Shown here piece by piece: positions 38,604 to 47,752 of a stretch of 64,000 nucleotides of DNA. The translations under genes were made by a program, and so were the position numbers. The DNA comes from Nonomuraea sp. NBC_00507 (GTDB lineage: Bacteria > Actinomycetota > Actinomycetes > Streptosporangiales > Streptosporangiaceae): contig NZ_CP107853.1 of the NCBI RefSeq assembly GCF_036013525.1, positions 2,232,001 to 2,296,000 on the forward strand, read 5' to 3'. The notes beneath the pieces were generated by a model. The model had not been told where the DNA came from. It did no database searches and saw only the letters and a list, made by a program, of their open reading frames with translations. The first letter of the stretch is position 1. The number at the start of each line of letters is the position of its first letter.

Positions 38604-40622
38604 TTGACCCGTATGCCTGGGGAGAAGAGTCAGAGTTCCGGATCGCTGGAGCGGCGTCTGATGGCGGCGAGGGAGCGGTCTTTCGTCGGGCGTCAGGAGG
38701 AACTCGCCGTCTTCGAGGCCGCCTTGCGTACCGGTGGGCGGGTGTTGTTCGTGCACGGTCCGGGCGGTGTCGGGAAGTCGGCGTTGCTGCGCCGGTTCGC
38801 GCAGGAGGCGTTGGTGGCCGGATGGTCGGTCACGATGCTGGACGGGCGCACTTTGGGGCCTTCTCCGGTGGCTTTGGAGGCCGAGGCCGGTCCGGCGTTC
38901 GCCGATGAGCGGGTGGTGTTGCTCATCGACACCTTCGAACATCTGCAGAGTCTGGAGGGTTGGCTGCGGGAGCGTTTCCTGCCCCGTCTGCCGGTCGGTG
39001 CGCTGGTCGTCGTGGCCGGGCGGTTCCCGCCGGACCTGACCTGGCAGGCCGACCCTGACTGGAGCGATACGTTGCGGGTCATGCCGCTGCGTGACCTGGC
39101 GCTTGAGGATGCTGCGGCGTTGCTGGCGGCCCGTGGGGTGGGCGATGGTCAGCGGGAGTCGCTGCTGGCTTTTGCGGGCGGGCATCCGCTGGCGCTGTCT
39201 TTGGGGGCGGCGGTGGCGAGTAAGGATGAGAAGGCCAGTTCCCGGTGGACGCCGACTCAGGATGTGGTGGCCACGTTGCTCGATCAGTTGATCGGGGAGG
39301 TGCCGAGTGCGGCGCATCGGCATGCGCTGGAGGTGTGCGCGCACACGTACATGACCACGGAGGATCTGCTTCGTGCGGTGCTGCCCGACGATGATGCCGC
39401 CTTGTTGTTCGCCTGGTTACGGCGGCTGCCCTTCATCGAGTCGGGCCCGCTCGGTTTGTATCCGCATGACGTCGTGCGGGAGATCCTCGAAACGGACCTG
39501 CGCTGGCGTGATCCCCGGGGTCACGCCGACCTGCACCAGCGCATCAACAGCCACCTCATGGCCCAGGTCCGCACGGTTGGCGACGCCGACGTGCTCCGGG
39601 TCGTCGGCTCCATGTTCTACCTGCGCCGCCATCGCAGGTCTCTGCCGGGCCGGGACTTCTGGCGGCAGGAGGACGACGTGTACGAGGAGGCCTTCCGGCC
39701 CGGGGACACCGAGGCCGTGGTGGGTCTGGTCGCCGACGTCGACGGCGCGGAGTCGGCGGCCGCCATCGCCTTCTGGGCCGCCCGGCAACCGCAGGCGTTC
39801 CACCTCTACCGGCATACCGCGACCGGTGAACTGGCCGGCGTCTGCGCCTGGCTTCGCTTGGAGCGGCCCAGCGACGAGGAGGAGGCGGCGGACCCGATCG
39901 TCGCCGCCTCCTGGGCCCATGTCCGCGCCGTCGCCCCGCTGCGGCCGGGTGAGCACCTGGGCGTCGGCCGGATCTGGGTACACGGGCGGGACCGGGGCCT
40001 GTCGTCGGTGATGGAGTGGCGCGGCGTCGGTCACTCCCTGCGTTCGGAACACATGGCCTGGTCGGTCATGGGCGTGCCCGTCGATGACCCCAGAGCCGAC
40101 TACTACCGGCGCGACAGCCCGTACGAGCTCGAGCGCCCCTGGTTGGGCGATGCCGAATATGCCCTGTTCGCCCATGACTGGCGGGCGCTGCCCGCCCAGG
40201 TGTGGCTGGAGCGGCTGCTGTCGGCCGACACGCCGGCGAACGTCACTCCCGTACGAGAGCCCAAGCTCGCGGTGCTGACACAGGCGGAATTCACCGATGC
40301 CGTCCGCAAGGCTCTGCGTCACCTGTCACGGGACTCCGAGTTGGCCGCCAACCCCCTCATCCGCAGCAGGCTGATCGCCGACCACGACGACCCCGTCCAA
40401 GCCCTGCGCCGGCTCCTGGAAGAAAGCATTCACAACCTCGGCCGCGACCCGCGCGCCGGCAAGCTCCAGCGCGCCCTGGAAACCACCTACCTGCGCGGCG
40501 TCCCCAGCCAGCAAGCCGCCGCCGAACGCCTCGGCCTGCCCTTCACCACCTACCGCCGCCATCTGACCACGGGCATCGAACGCATCTGCGAGAACCTCTG
40601 GCACCGCGAACTCCACGGATGA
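38604..40622 (+). CDS. STAND-type ATPase, possible regulator
   Basis: A 672-residue protein with an N-terminal AAA/STAND ATPase: FVGRQEELAVFEAALRTG, Walker A HGPGGVGKSALLRRF and Walker B VVLLIDTFEHLQ. A winged-helix-like region with ESGPLGLYPHDVVREIL follows. Residues 370-500 look like a GNAT-related insertion (AFHLYRHTATGELAGVCAWL). The C terminus has a possible sigma-like HTH (LRGVPSQQAAAERLGLPF, TTYRRHLTTGI). A transcription or signalling ATPase is the best description. TTG at 38604 is supported by GGAAGG 6 bp upstream; an ATG lies 9 bp later. Codon use looks slightly different from its neighbours (more T-ending codons in the first third). Confidence 0.75.
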   Translation: MTRMPGEKSQSSGSLERRLMAARERSFVGRQEELAVFEAALRTGGRVLFVHGPGGVGKSALLRRFAQEALVAGWSVTMLDGRTLGPSPVALEAEAGPAFADERVVLLIDTFEHLQSLEGWLRERFLPRLPVGALVVVAGRFPPDLTWQADPDWSDTLRVMPLRDLALEDAAALLAARGVGDGQRESLLAFAGGHPLALSLGAAVASKDEKASSRWTPTQDVVATLLDQLIGEVPSAAHRHALEVCAHTYMTTEDLLRAVLPDDDAALLFAWLRRLPFIESGPLGLYPHDVVREILETDLRWRDPRGHADLHQRINSHLMAQVRTVGDADVLRVVGSMFYLRRHRRSLPGRDFWRQEDDVYEEAFRPGDTEAVVGLVADVDGAESAAAIAFWAARQPQAFHLYRHTATGELAGVCAWLRLERPSDEEEAADPIVAASWAHVRAVAPLRPGEHLGVGRIWVHGRDRGLSSVMEWRGVGHSLRSEHMAWSVMGVPVDDPRADYYRRDSPYELERPWLGDAEYALFAHDWRALPAQVWLERLLSADTPANVTPVREPKLAVLTQAEFTDAVRKALRHLSRDSELAANPLIRSRLIADHDDPVQALRRLLEESIHNLGRDPRAGKLQRALETTYLRGVPSQQAAAERLGLPFTTYRRHLTTGIERICENLWHRELHG

Positions 40623-40820
40623 ACGAGAGCTGACACCAAGGCGACTGGCGAGGCCGCACAACTTCGGGTGACTCGCTTCATTTCCCGATGCCAGGAACGG
40701 CACGGCCGCCGGCCGGATGGGTGGTCCGGATGGTTTGATCCGGTACCCGACGGATCGGGTGTACTGCCCGACGGCTGGCCTGAAGCGGCTACCGTGCCGC
40801 TTTAACTGCATGGATGGCTG

Positions 40821-41081
40821 CACCCGGGCAAGAGCATCGGCGGCGCCACCGTCACTGACCCCGCCATGCTGTCCATCGCCTTACACCTGCGCCAGCAGAA
40901 CTTCAGCCGTCGCGACATCGACTCCCGGCTCGTCATCACCAAGGGTAAGAAAAGGGCAAGCATCCCTCACCTGCGACTGTCCTGCGCATGCTCCGCGAGC
41001 ACGACGAGAAGACCGTGGTCGCGGCCACGACCCATGTGGCGGACAGCTCGAACCTGGTGCTCGAAGATCAACGGCACGGCG
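40821..41081 (+). pseudogene. Serine recombinase (resolvase/invertase) remnant
   Basis: Two overlapping frames read as the C-terminal part of a large serine recombinase. The first gives DPAMLSIALHLRQQNFSRRD and LVITKGKK. After a one-base deletion in an A-run near 40950 the second frame gives GKHPSPATVLRMLREHDEKT. The catalytic domain is missing. It is a dead fragment of a mobile element. Confidence 0.6.
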
Positions 41082-41293
41082 GACGCTCGGTGGCGTCAAC
41101 CTGGGGCTGCTCGTTGACGCCGTTACATTCGTCATCTCCCCACCCTGTCTACTTGCTCCGTGGCCGCGCGAAGACAAGTCTGGGGACCCGCAAAGCGTCA
41201 TCGACCCTGCTGAGGTACGTGGGCTGGTTCAGTTGGCCACTGGTGCCCGCAGGCTCTCTCGATGTGCTTGATTCGCGGTGATCAGCCCATCGA

Positions 41294-41671
41294 GTGCGTC
41301 GCGCGTGCGTGAGGTCGGTGATGTGCTCGGAGAGCTGGCCGCGCTCCTGCGCCATCCGCTCCATCGCGGCGTCCGATCAAGCCGCCTCACCGCTGGCGGC
41401 CCGCCCCTACGACCTACGGCACGCGGCCGTGGCGCCGTGGCTCAACGCAGGCGTTCACGCCCCTGAGGTGGCCGAACGAGCAGGACACGGTGTTGATGTG
41501 CTCCTGCGCGTCTACGCCAAGTGCATCGACGGCCAACGCGAGGTCGCAAACCAACGCATCCTGGTCGCCCGTTTCCGGGGAGACCGACACCTCCCGAGGG
41601 ACCCATGGTGTCGATCCGGTGGATCCGTGCTCGCCATCCATCGTGGAGGACGAGCGGACGGATCAGGCTGA
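41294..41671 (+). pseudogene. Tyrosine integrase, C-terminal remnant
   Basis: The middle of this frame reads ARPYDLRHAAVAPWLNAGV, then AERAGHGVDVLLRVYAKC and EVANQRI. This is the end of the catalytic domain of a phage/ICE tyrosine recombinase: the LRH-x4-WL box, the GH box and the nucleophile Tyr in VYAK. The N-terminal two thirds, including the first catalytic Arg, are absent, so it cannot recombine DNA. It lies close to two tRNA-like attachment relics (45.3 and 49.5 kb) and supports a history of integrative elements here. Confidence 0.7.
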
Positions 41672-42040
41672 TCGTCGCTCGGAGGGGGCGTTGCGTAGTT
41701 GCGCTAGGTCGAGTTCGATGCGGCGGCCATGGACGGTCACGACGATGCTGGCGCTTTCGGCCCCTGTCGCCGTGAGGTAGTCGAACAGGGTGGACAGCAG
41801 CATGTCGCTGCGGTTCTCCAGCCGTGACACCACGGCCTGTCCCACCCCGAGTTTCTTGGCCACCTCAACCTGGGTCATTTGTCCGGCTTTGCGGATCATC
41901 GCCAGATTCATGGCATAGGCTCGGTCCATCTCCTCGGCCGCCTCGTGTGCCAGGGCGACGTCGCCGGCGAGTTCGGGATCGGCGAGCAGCCGATCCAGAT
42001 GCTCATTGCCACGGACGAAAGTCTTGTCGGGCTCGGTCAT
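41663..42040 (-). CDS. XRE-family antitoxin (HigA-like), copy B
   Basis: A 125-residue protein with a central HTH (KAGQMTQVEVAKKLGVGQAV, then VSRLENRSDMLLSTL) and a C-terminal strand region (SIVVTVHGRRIELDLAQL). It follows its toxin gene with a 4-bp overlap, the reverse-order layout of HigBA-type modules. It should neutralise the toxin and repress the operon. The toxin is interrupted by a stop codon, so the antitoxin may now act alone or only as a regulator. The first codons are repeated in the scar at 35.8 kb. Confidence 0.82.
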   Translation of the reverse strand: MTEPDKTFVRGNEHLDRLLADPELAGDVALAHEAAEEMDRAYAMNLAMIRKAGQMTQVEVAKKLGVGQAVVSRLENRSDMLLSTLFDYLTATGAESASIVVTVHGRRIELDLAQLRNAPSERRSA

Positions 42041-42444
42041 GGCTTCTCCTCAAATGCGGTCTCCCGTTTCCACTGATCGATCAGCCCATCGGCGCGTGCG
42101 GCCACGCCGTCGTAGAACAGATCGCCCAGCTCGGCCTTGTCTCCGGCGAACAACGCCACGACGACCTTCCCGGTGTCTGGCGGGAACCAGCAGATCAATC
42201 GCACCGCCACCTCGGGATGATAGGCGTGCGACACCCGCCACAGCTGATGGCGGCGCGACTGGCGAACCTACCGCAGCGTGGCCGTTTCCGCATTCGGAGC
42301 GGGCGGTTCGGTCAGATTCCGAAGCTGATCCAAGGCACGGGCTGTGAACACCAAGAGCAATCGCGATCGCCGGTCGCCAGCGCGGGCTTCTTCTTCCAGC
42401 CGGTCAAGCCACGCGCCGAATTCGGCTGGCCAGTCGATGTCCAC
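42037..42444 (-). pseudogene. HigB/RelE-like toxin gene interrupted by an amber codon, copy B
   Basis: Reading from a GTG at 42444, one frame encodes a 135-residue protein of the phage-derived HigB/Gp49-like toxin type (VDIDWPAEFGAWLDRLEEEA ... LFTARALDQLRNLTEPP), except for one TAG at 42268-42270. It then continues with VRQSRRHQLWRVSHAYHPEV and VVVALFAGDKAELGDLFYD to a TGA that overlaps the antitoxin start. Homology on both sides of the stop is unbroken, so a point change (probably TGG or CAG to TAG) killed the gene. A 65-residue fragment could restart at the ATG at 42234. RNase activity is therefore unlikely unless the stop is suppressed. Confidence 0.75.
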
Positions 42445-42466
42445 ACACTTCAGTATGCCATCAACG

Positions 42467-45106
42467 TCATATGCCTTTCAAGTCATATCGATTTGGCGGT
42501 GCGGCCTGCTCGGCGGCAGCTTGCCAGGCCTGCCAGATCTCCGGGCGGAGCCTGCCTCGGTCAGCGACCTGCAATCCCTGTTCACGGGCCCACGCGCGCA
42601 CGTGCGAAACCGTTTGCTGCCGGTCGCTCGATTGCGCAGCACATGATGAGGTCTTCGGCGGGAGCGACGGAGCATCGATTGGCGTGGGCATATGGGAGCC
42701 GGAAGCCGTGGTGGTGAAGCCGAGACGGGTGAGGGTACGGCGACGCTTGCCGTACATGCGTTCCAGCTGCGGCACCTGCGCATCCAGATAGTCGTGGACC
42801 TCGACGTCATGTTTGGCGGAGGCTTCTCGCATGATCCGGCCGACGTGTTGGATCACCTTGCCTTTGAAGGAGATCGGCATCGCGAGGAACAGGGCGTCCA
42901 GGCGGGGCAGGTCGAACCCCTCGCCTGCGACCTTGTCGATGGCCACCAGCACCAGCGGTCCTGCCTCGTTATCGACCAGGCGGGTGCGGACGTGGTCGCG
43001 TTCGGCGGTGGTGAGCTGGCCGTGTAGGAGAGTGGTGGCCACGCCTAGGTTTTCGAGGGCGGTAGCCAGGCGTTGCAGGTGTTCCATTCTGTTGGTCAGG
43101 ATCAGGCTGTTTCTGCCTCGCGTCGCCGCCTCCGCGACGTCGGCAGCGATCTGGGCGGTTCGGGTCTCGTCCGCAGCCAGCTCGCTGTAGATGGCTTGGA
43201 AGGAGGCTCCGTCGTTTCCGATCTCCTCGGTGCTGAATTCGGTCGAGTGGACGATGAGATGCTGGGCGAACGACACCTCGGCGATGATCTCGTGTCGGAT
43301 CGGTCCGCATTGCATTGTGATGAGCGCATCCATCTGATCGGCCCGGTAGGGAGTGGCCGATAGCCCGATCCAGCGTTCCACTTCCACCTGGCGGATCGCT
43401 GCCTCGGCGGCGGGAGCGCCCACCGCATGGCATTCGTCGACGACGATCATGCCGTACTCGTTCAGCAGCGAAGGGTCGGCGTCGCGGTGGGCCACGGACT
43501 GCAGCATGATCACATCGACGACACCGTGCCGCTTGTCTTTCCCCTTGCCCTTGCCGCCCACCTTCGCCTCACCCAGGTCGAGAAACGTCGTCAGCCGTTC
43601 CTTCCATTGGTCAAGCAGCTCGGCGCGGTTGACGATGATCGCGGTTGGGACCTGGTGTCGGGCGATCAGCGCGCAGGCCATCACGGTTTTGCCCGCGCCG
43701 GGCGGCGCTACCAGGACTCCCATGAGGTGTTTGGTCATCGCAGTGACCGCCTCGGCCTGGACGTTCGTCAACTCGCCGGTGAAACGCGCCGTAATCGGGT
43801 CATGGCCCGGCACTGTGGTGGCGATCTCCATGGCGCCACCTGCTGCCGCGATCAGCTGTTCCGCTTCCTCCGCCAGCCCGCGCGGCAGTCGTAGCCAGCC
43901 GGGGTCGCTGTCGTCGAAGCAGCGTACGAAGCGTGGGGTGGCGAAGGTGGAGTATCGCATTGACTGCCGCCGGTAGAACTCCGGGTTGTGGAAGGCGGCC
44001 AGGTGCTTGAGAGCGGCGATCAGTGGCGCTGGCATGCCCTTGGTCGAGATCGCCAGCATGGCACCAAGTCGCGCGTGCACCTGTTGGGGAGCGACGCCCA
44101 GCGCGCCCTTGCGCGGCTTGGCCGGCAGCCTGCCCGTAACCGATGGGCCGGCGTCGATCTGACCGAATCGCTTCACCAGCGCGTCCACCTCAACCGGGCG
44201 CAGCCGACGCATGCCCGACAGGAACGCGAACTGATCCTCATACGGTTGCCATGTTCGTGGGTCGCAGAACAATGTCGTGCCCTGCTCGCGGCTGCCACCA
44301 TGCAACGGCAGCGCGATCAGATTCCCGAACCGGAACCGCGCCACCGCGTTGACAGGCAACGAGTCCTGCGCCGGAAACAGCCGGTCATAGCTGGCCAGCG
44401 ACATCGTCCCCCGCCGTGCGATCGCCTCCCGCAACAGCCCTATGCCGATCGCACGCGCCGAAGCGGCCAGCACCGGCTCGGTGAAGAACATCCACACGTG
44501 AGCGCCAGCGCCCGACCTGGAAATCTCCGCCGCCGCGCAAATACCGGCCTCAGCACAGGCCTCAGCGTAGGCAGCGGCGTCGCCCCGCCAGTCCGCGCCG
44601 TCGAAATCGCATGCCAGTAGCTGACAGGTGTCGTCGGGCAGCATCGGATACAGCCCCACGTGGGTGTCACGCCTGTCGGCAGGTCGGCTGAGGTGCGCGA
44701 TGAGAACCTCATTGGTCAGCGGCAGGAACTCCCGCTCGCCGTCGTCCCGTTTGCGCCAGAATTCCTTCTCGGCTGGGCTCCACCCGTATCTGCTGGACTT
44801 GCGGCTGAAGAAGCGGGTCGCGTACACATCGCGGCGACCGACGAACAACGCCTTGAACAAGGCCAGCTTCTCTGACGGAGACGATGACGCGTCCGCATAC
44901 GGCAAGCCGTCCTGGGGCAGGTCGACGGGCATGGTGGAGACCTGGACAGGATCGATATCGCCGCGCTCGTCGGAGGCGGTGGCTCGCTGCCGGAGAAGCT
45001 GCTTGAGTTGGTCGTTCTGCTCACGCAGCTCTGCGATCTCGACCAACGCGGCGTCCAACCGCATCCGTAGCTCGACCGGGTCGTCCCATTCGGCCCACAA
45101 GTCCAC
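42467..45106 (-). CDS. TOTE-type primase-helicase with Lsr2-like C terminus
   Basis: An 879-residue protein from a GTG at 45106 (GGATAGG upstream). Order of parts: a short coiled coil (LVEIAELREQNDQLKQLL, residues 21-38); an archaeo-eukaryotic primase-like domain of the TOTE conflict-system type with CDFDG near 166-170, SRSGAGAHVWMFF near 196-208 and FGNLIALPLHG near 260-270; an SF2 helicase with Walker A APPGAGKT (467-474), DECH (557-560), SATP (583-586) and QHVGRIMRE; and a C-terminal stretch HVRAWAREQGLQVADRGRL resembling the Lsr2 DNA-binding domain with its RGR hook. TOTE proteins are thought to act in conflict with mobile elements. It lies next to toxin-antitoxin and integrase remnants, in the setting of a defence island. 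No separate nuclease domain is visible. Confidence 0.82.
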   Translation of the reverse strand: MDLWAEWDDPVELRMRLDAALVEIAELREQNDQLKQLLRQRATASDERGDIDPVQVSTMPVDLPQDGLPYADASSSPSEKLALFKALFVGRRDVYATRFFSRKSSRYGWSPAEKEFWRKRDDGEREFLPLTNEVLIAHLSRPADRRDTHVGLYPMLPDDTCQLLACDFDGADWRGDAAAYAEACAEAGICAAAEISRSGAGAHVWMFFTEPVLAASARAIGIGLLREAIARRGTMSLASYDRLFPAQDSLPVNAVARFRFGNLIALPLHGGSREQGTTLFCDPRTWQPYEDQFAFLSGMRRLRPVEVDALVKRFGQIDAGPSVTGRLPAKPRKGALGVAPQQVHARLGAMLAISTKGMPAPLIAALKHLAAFHNPEFYRRQSMRYSTFATPRFVRCFDDSDPGWLRLPRGLAEEAEQLIAAAGGAMEIATTVPGHDPITARFTGELTNVQAEAVTAMTKHLMGVLVAPPGAGKTVMACALIARHQVPTAIIVNRAELLDQWKERLTTFLDLGEAKVGGKGKGKDKRHGVVDVIMLQSVAHRDADPSLLNEYGMIVVDECHAVGAPAAEAAIRQVEVERWIGLSATPYRADQMDALITMQCGPIRHEIIAEVSFAQHLIVHSTEFSTEEIGNDGASFQAIYSELAADETRTAQIAADVAEAATRGRNSLILTNRMEHLQRLATALENLGVATTLLHGQLTTAERDHVRTRLVDNEAGPLVLVAIDKVAGEGFDLPRLDALFLAMPISFKGKVIQHVGRIMREASAKHDVEVHDYLDAQVPQLERMYGKRRRTLTRLGFTTTASGSHMPTPIDAPSLPPKTSSCAAQSSDRQQTVSHVRAWAREQGLQVADRGRLRPEIWQAWQAAAEQAAPPNRYDLKGI

Positions 45107-45329
45107 GGACCTATCCTGCGTGATTCTCGCCACGCAGCCAAGCAGGCACCGAGTGTGACAGTGCCAGCAGGAGCTCTCGCGAGGGGGAGTGCGGTGAGAC
45201 CTCTCGATCTGCTGCGGAACGCACATTACTCATGTTCGGGTTGTGGATGCTTGTTGAACAAGAATTCGCCTGTAAGCAGATCCGTTAGTAAACACCCTCG
45301 GACGAAGATCGCTCCGGGGGTGTTTGGCT

Positions 45330-45372
45330 GGTAGGGAGCCCGGGGCTAGAACCCGGAACCTACGGATTAAAG
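45330..45372 (-). repeat. tRNA(Lys)-like 3' half, attachment-site relic 1
   Basis: On the minus strand this reads as the 3' half of a tRNA: from the anticodon loop (TTTAATCCG) through the variable loop, the T stem CCGGG...CCCGG and the acceptor 3' strand. The T loop is TTCTA instead of TTCGA, so the copy has decayed. No 5' half precedes it. It aligns base for base with the 43 bp at 49510-49552 (about 90% identical by eye). Confidence 0.65.
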
Positions 45373-45504
45373 GCATCACGCAGCCCAGTCCTTCTACGCG
45401 AAGCATTCCGGATATAGTCCGGATCTTAATCCGGCCCACTTGCTGAAGTCTTCGGCCACTCCCGCCGTCCCCATGTCGTCAGGATGAACCGCGGTCGCCC
45501 ACGC

Positions 45505-45594
45505 GACCCGGTGGGCCGGGGCTGAGGAACGAAGTCCCGTACCGTCGAGATCGATCGCCCCCAACCACGCCCAGACACCAGCCACCAAGGCGAT
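45505..45594. repeat. Dispersed repeat, copy 1
   Basis: A stretch of about 80 bp shared with 50873-50959, including CTGAGGAACGAAG, GATCGCCCCCAACCA and GGCGATCG in the same order. On the minus strand both copies encode a similar peptide (WLGAI ... LRSSAPAHR), and several differences fall in third codon positions. It may be the remains of a short gene carried twice. Function unknown. The rest of 45107-45835 holds the attachment relic and no assignable gene. Confidence 0.5.
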
Positions 45595-45835
45595 CGAGAG
45601 GGCAGCATGAGGACGGAGATCATTAGCGCGTAGTGACCGACCGTTTCGGTATAAGGACTATCTGGGCCAACGTTAGAGCGCTGCTCAGTCACCCAGACCT
45701 GGGACGGCTGGCCGCCGGTGTATACGTCGTGTGCCTCTGTTGCAGTACCCCCGGCCCTGCGCCACGCTCTCCGTGCCCCCGCCCGCTGCCCCGGATGATC
45801 GAGCGGCGGGGGCAGGGCAACATGCGCGAAACGGG

Positions 45836-46450
45836 ATGCTCTGGTTGCTGGTGGTCGATCAAGATAGCGTTGTGCCGATCGATCATTTTCCTCTGGTTGG
45901 GCTGCGGCTGACCAGGCCGCACCTCGATCTCCGGCTGCCGACATCAGAGGAGCTGTCGGCTCTTGCTGATCTGGCCGCCGAGGGTATCCACGACCCCGAC
46001 GCTTCGCCGTTCATCGTGCGGTGGACCGATGCTCCGCCCGCTGAGGTTGCCCGCAGTGTGATCCACTATCACTGGCGGCAACTCGGGGCATGGACCCCAC
46101 GAGACTGGGTGCTCAACTTCACGGTATTCCGCGGGGGAACAGTGGTCGGGCAACAGAACCTCGCCGCCCGGGACCTGGCCGTCACGCGTCAGGTACGGAC
46201 AAGTTCATGGCTCGATCGCCGCTATCAGGGACAGGGAATCGGCACCGAAATGCGCGCAGCGGTACTCCACCTGGCCTTCGCCAGCCTGAATGCCGATGAA
46301 GCCCTTTCGGGCGCGCTTGAACACAACCATGCCTCCCTGGCTATCTCGCGCAAGCTCGGCTACCAACCTGACGGCCACCACCGCCAGGTATTGGACGGGA
46401 AAATGGTTGTAGAACATCGGCTGTGCCTGCCCCGGGCTTCCTGGGAGTAG
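45836..46450 (+). CDS. GNAT family N-acetyltransferase
   Basis: An acetyltransferase of about 204 residues, of the RimJ/RimL-like type. The conserved core is FPLVGLRLTRPHLDLRLPT at the N terminus, then WLDRRYQGQGIGTEMRAAVL carrying the acetyl-CoA-binding Q/R-x-x-G-x-G/A loop, and HNHASLAISRKLGYQPDG at the end. It could acetylate a protein N terminus or a small amine. The start is uncertain: ATG 45836 or GTG 45872 (just before PIDHFPL) both fit, and neither has a strong ribosome-binding site. Flanked by decayed DNA, yet this gene is intact. Confidence 0.85.
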   Translation: MLWLLVVDQDSVVPIDHFPLVGLRLTRPHLDLRLPTSEELSALADLAAEGIHDPDASPFIVRWTDAPPAEVARSVIHYHWRQLGAWTPRDWVLNFTVFRGGTVVGQQNLAARDLAVTRQVRTSSWLDRRYQGQGIGTEMRAAVLHLAFASLNADEALSGALEHNHASLAISRKLGYQPDGHHRQVLDGKMVVEHRLCLPRASWE

Positions 46451-46853
46451 CACCGCACTGTCCACGTCAGTATCAAAGGGTTCGCGCCCTGCCTGCCCCT
46501 ACTGGGCATTGACGCGTCGCTGATCGAAGGCAAATGAGATCTTTGGTAGGGGTACTTGCTAGCCAATACCCGGCCACGGTGCGGCGCTGGCCCGGAACTT
46601 ACCGGTCGTTGTGGTCGCGATGCTGCTGATGAAGTCGTTGGAAGTTCCCTGGAGCGGCTTGTGCGGTGGCGCGGCGCTTGGTCGGCGGGTTCGGGATGTA
46701 TGGCGGGGCCGCCGTACGGCGATGCCCCGCGCGGCGCTCGCGCGAGAACGGCCCCCAGACCGCACGCGCAGCGCGGGAGGGACGGCGCGGGGTACAGCGG
46801 CGCGCCGCGCCGCCGCCTGATACCTACAAGAACATTTCGGCAGCGTAAGTGGC
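46451..46853. other. Region with no recognisable gene
   Basis: About 400 bp between the acetyltransferase and the cutA remnant. Open frames exist on both strands but show no family signature and no ribosome-binding site. Very G/C-rich near 46740-46820. Confidence 0.5.
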
Positions 46854-47192
46854 GTGGCCGACCACATCGAGGTTCACGTAACCGTTGGCGATCGGGGCGA
46901 GGCGGCAAAGATCTGCCGGGTTGTGGTGGAGCGGCGCTTGGCTGCTTGTGCTCAGGTGGTCGGACCGATCACATCGACGTACTGGTGAGAGGGCAAGGTC
47001 GAAGAGGCTGAGGAGTGGTTGCTGTTGCTCAAGACCACCGCTGATCTCTTCGACGATCTGGCCGCGAGCGTGCGGGAAGCGCACTCCTACGATGTGCCGG
47101 AGATCATCGCTGTTCCGGTACGAGCGGGAAGCGCCGACTGCCTGGCGTGGATTACGCGGGAGACTGGCCCAGGTTCCGACGTGCCGAGTTGA
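46854..47192 (+). pseudogene. cutA: cutA (divalent cation tolerance) pseudogene
   Basis: One frame from GTG 46854 reads as a full CutA1 protein of 112 codons: IEVHVTVGDRGEAAKICRVV, then ERRLAACAQVVGPITSTYW, EEAEEWLLLLKTTADLFDDL and EAHSYDVPEIIAVPVRAGSADC. The only break is a TGA at 46986-46988, where the family has the second Trp of the YWW motif (TGG to TGA). CutA1 forms trimers linked to metal tolerance. Unless the stop is read through, the product is a 44-residue stub. Confidence 0.75.
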
Positions 47193-47610
47193 TGGCGCCG
47201 AGCGCCGAACGGAACAGGATCGCGAGCTACCTCGGGACCAAGACCAAATCACCCGTTGTGCTGCGCCGAACGCTGGTTGAGCACGACAACGAGCCGACAG
47301 AGATCTCCTCCACCTGGCTACCGCTCTCGGTGGCCGACGGCACGCCGCTGACCGAATCAGCAGAGCTAAAGCAGGGTGTTCGCCGGTACGTCGAAGCTGC
47401 GGCCGGCACCACGCTCGACCACATCATCGAGCACGTCACAGCACGTAACCCACCAAGGAAGAAAGCGGGCTCATCGACGTCAAGAGCTCGGCCGCCCTGC
47501 TGGCCGTTTACGCCGTTGCCTGTGACGCCACCGGGAAGCCGTGGGCTGTCGTCGAGTCCGTGCTGCCTGGGGATCGCCATGAATTGGAGGACGCCTACCC
47601 CATCCGTTAA
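47192..47610 (+). pseudogene. GntR-family UTRA domain remnant, frameshifted
   Basis: The first frame (RNRIASYLGTKTKSPVVLRR, then EISSTWLPLSVADGTPL and VRRYVEAAAGTTLDHIIEHV) is the ligand-binding UTRA domain of a GntR/HutC-type regulator. Near 47450 the frame shifts by one base and continues with GLIDVKSSAALLAVYAVACD and VVESVLPGDRHELEDAYPIR to a TAA. The N-terminal winged helix is absent: the frame begins exactly at the cutA stop (TGATG). It is non-functional as a DNA-binding regulator. Confidence 0.7.
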
Positions 47611-47752
47611 CGGCGGCTGGCCGGAGGCATCTCGCTGAGACGCCGCCGGTAGATCAGGGGCGGTCCGTTGGCCCAGGTCGCTTTGCCGGATCGCTTGATG
47701 CTGCCGGCAAATGGTTCGCCGTCGACAGAGAGCTCCTGGTTAGTTGGGACAT

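Noticed and set aside
41083..41271. Possible MFS transporter fragment
   Set aside because: One hydrophobic stretch (LGLLVDAVTFVISPP) recalls an MFS helix, but it is too short to support a call.
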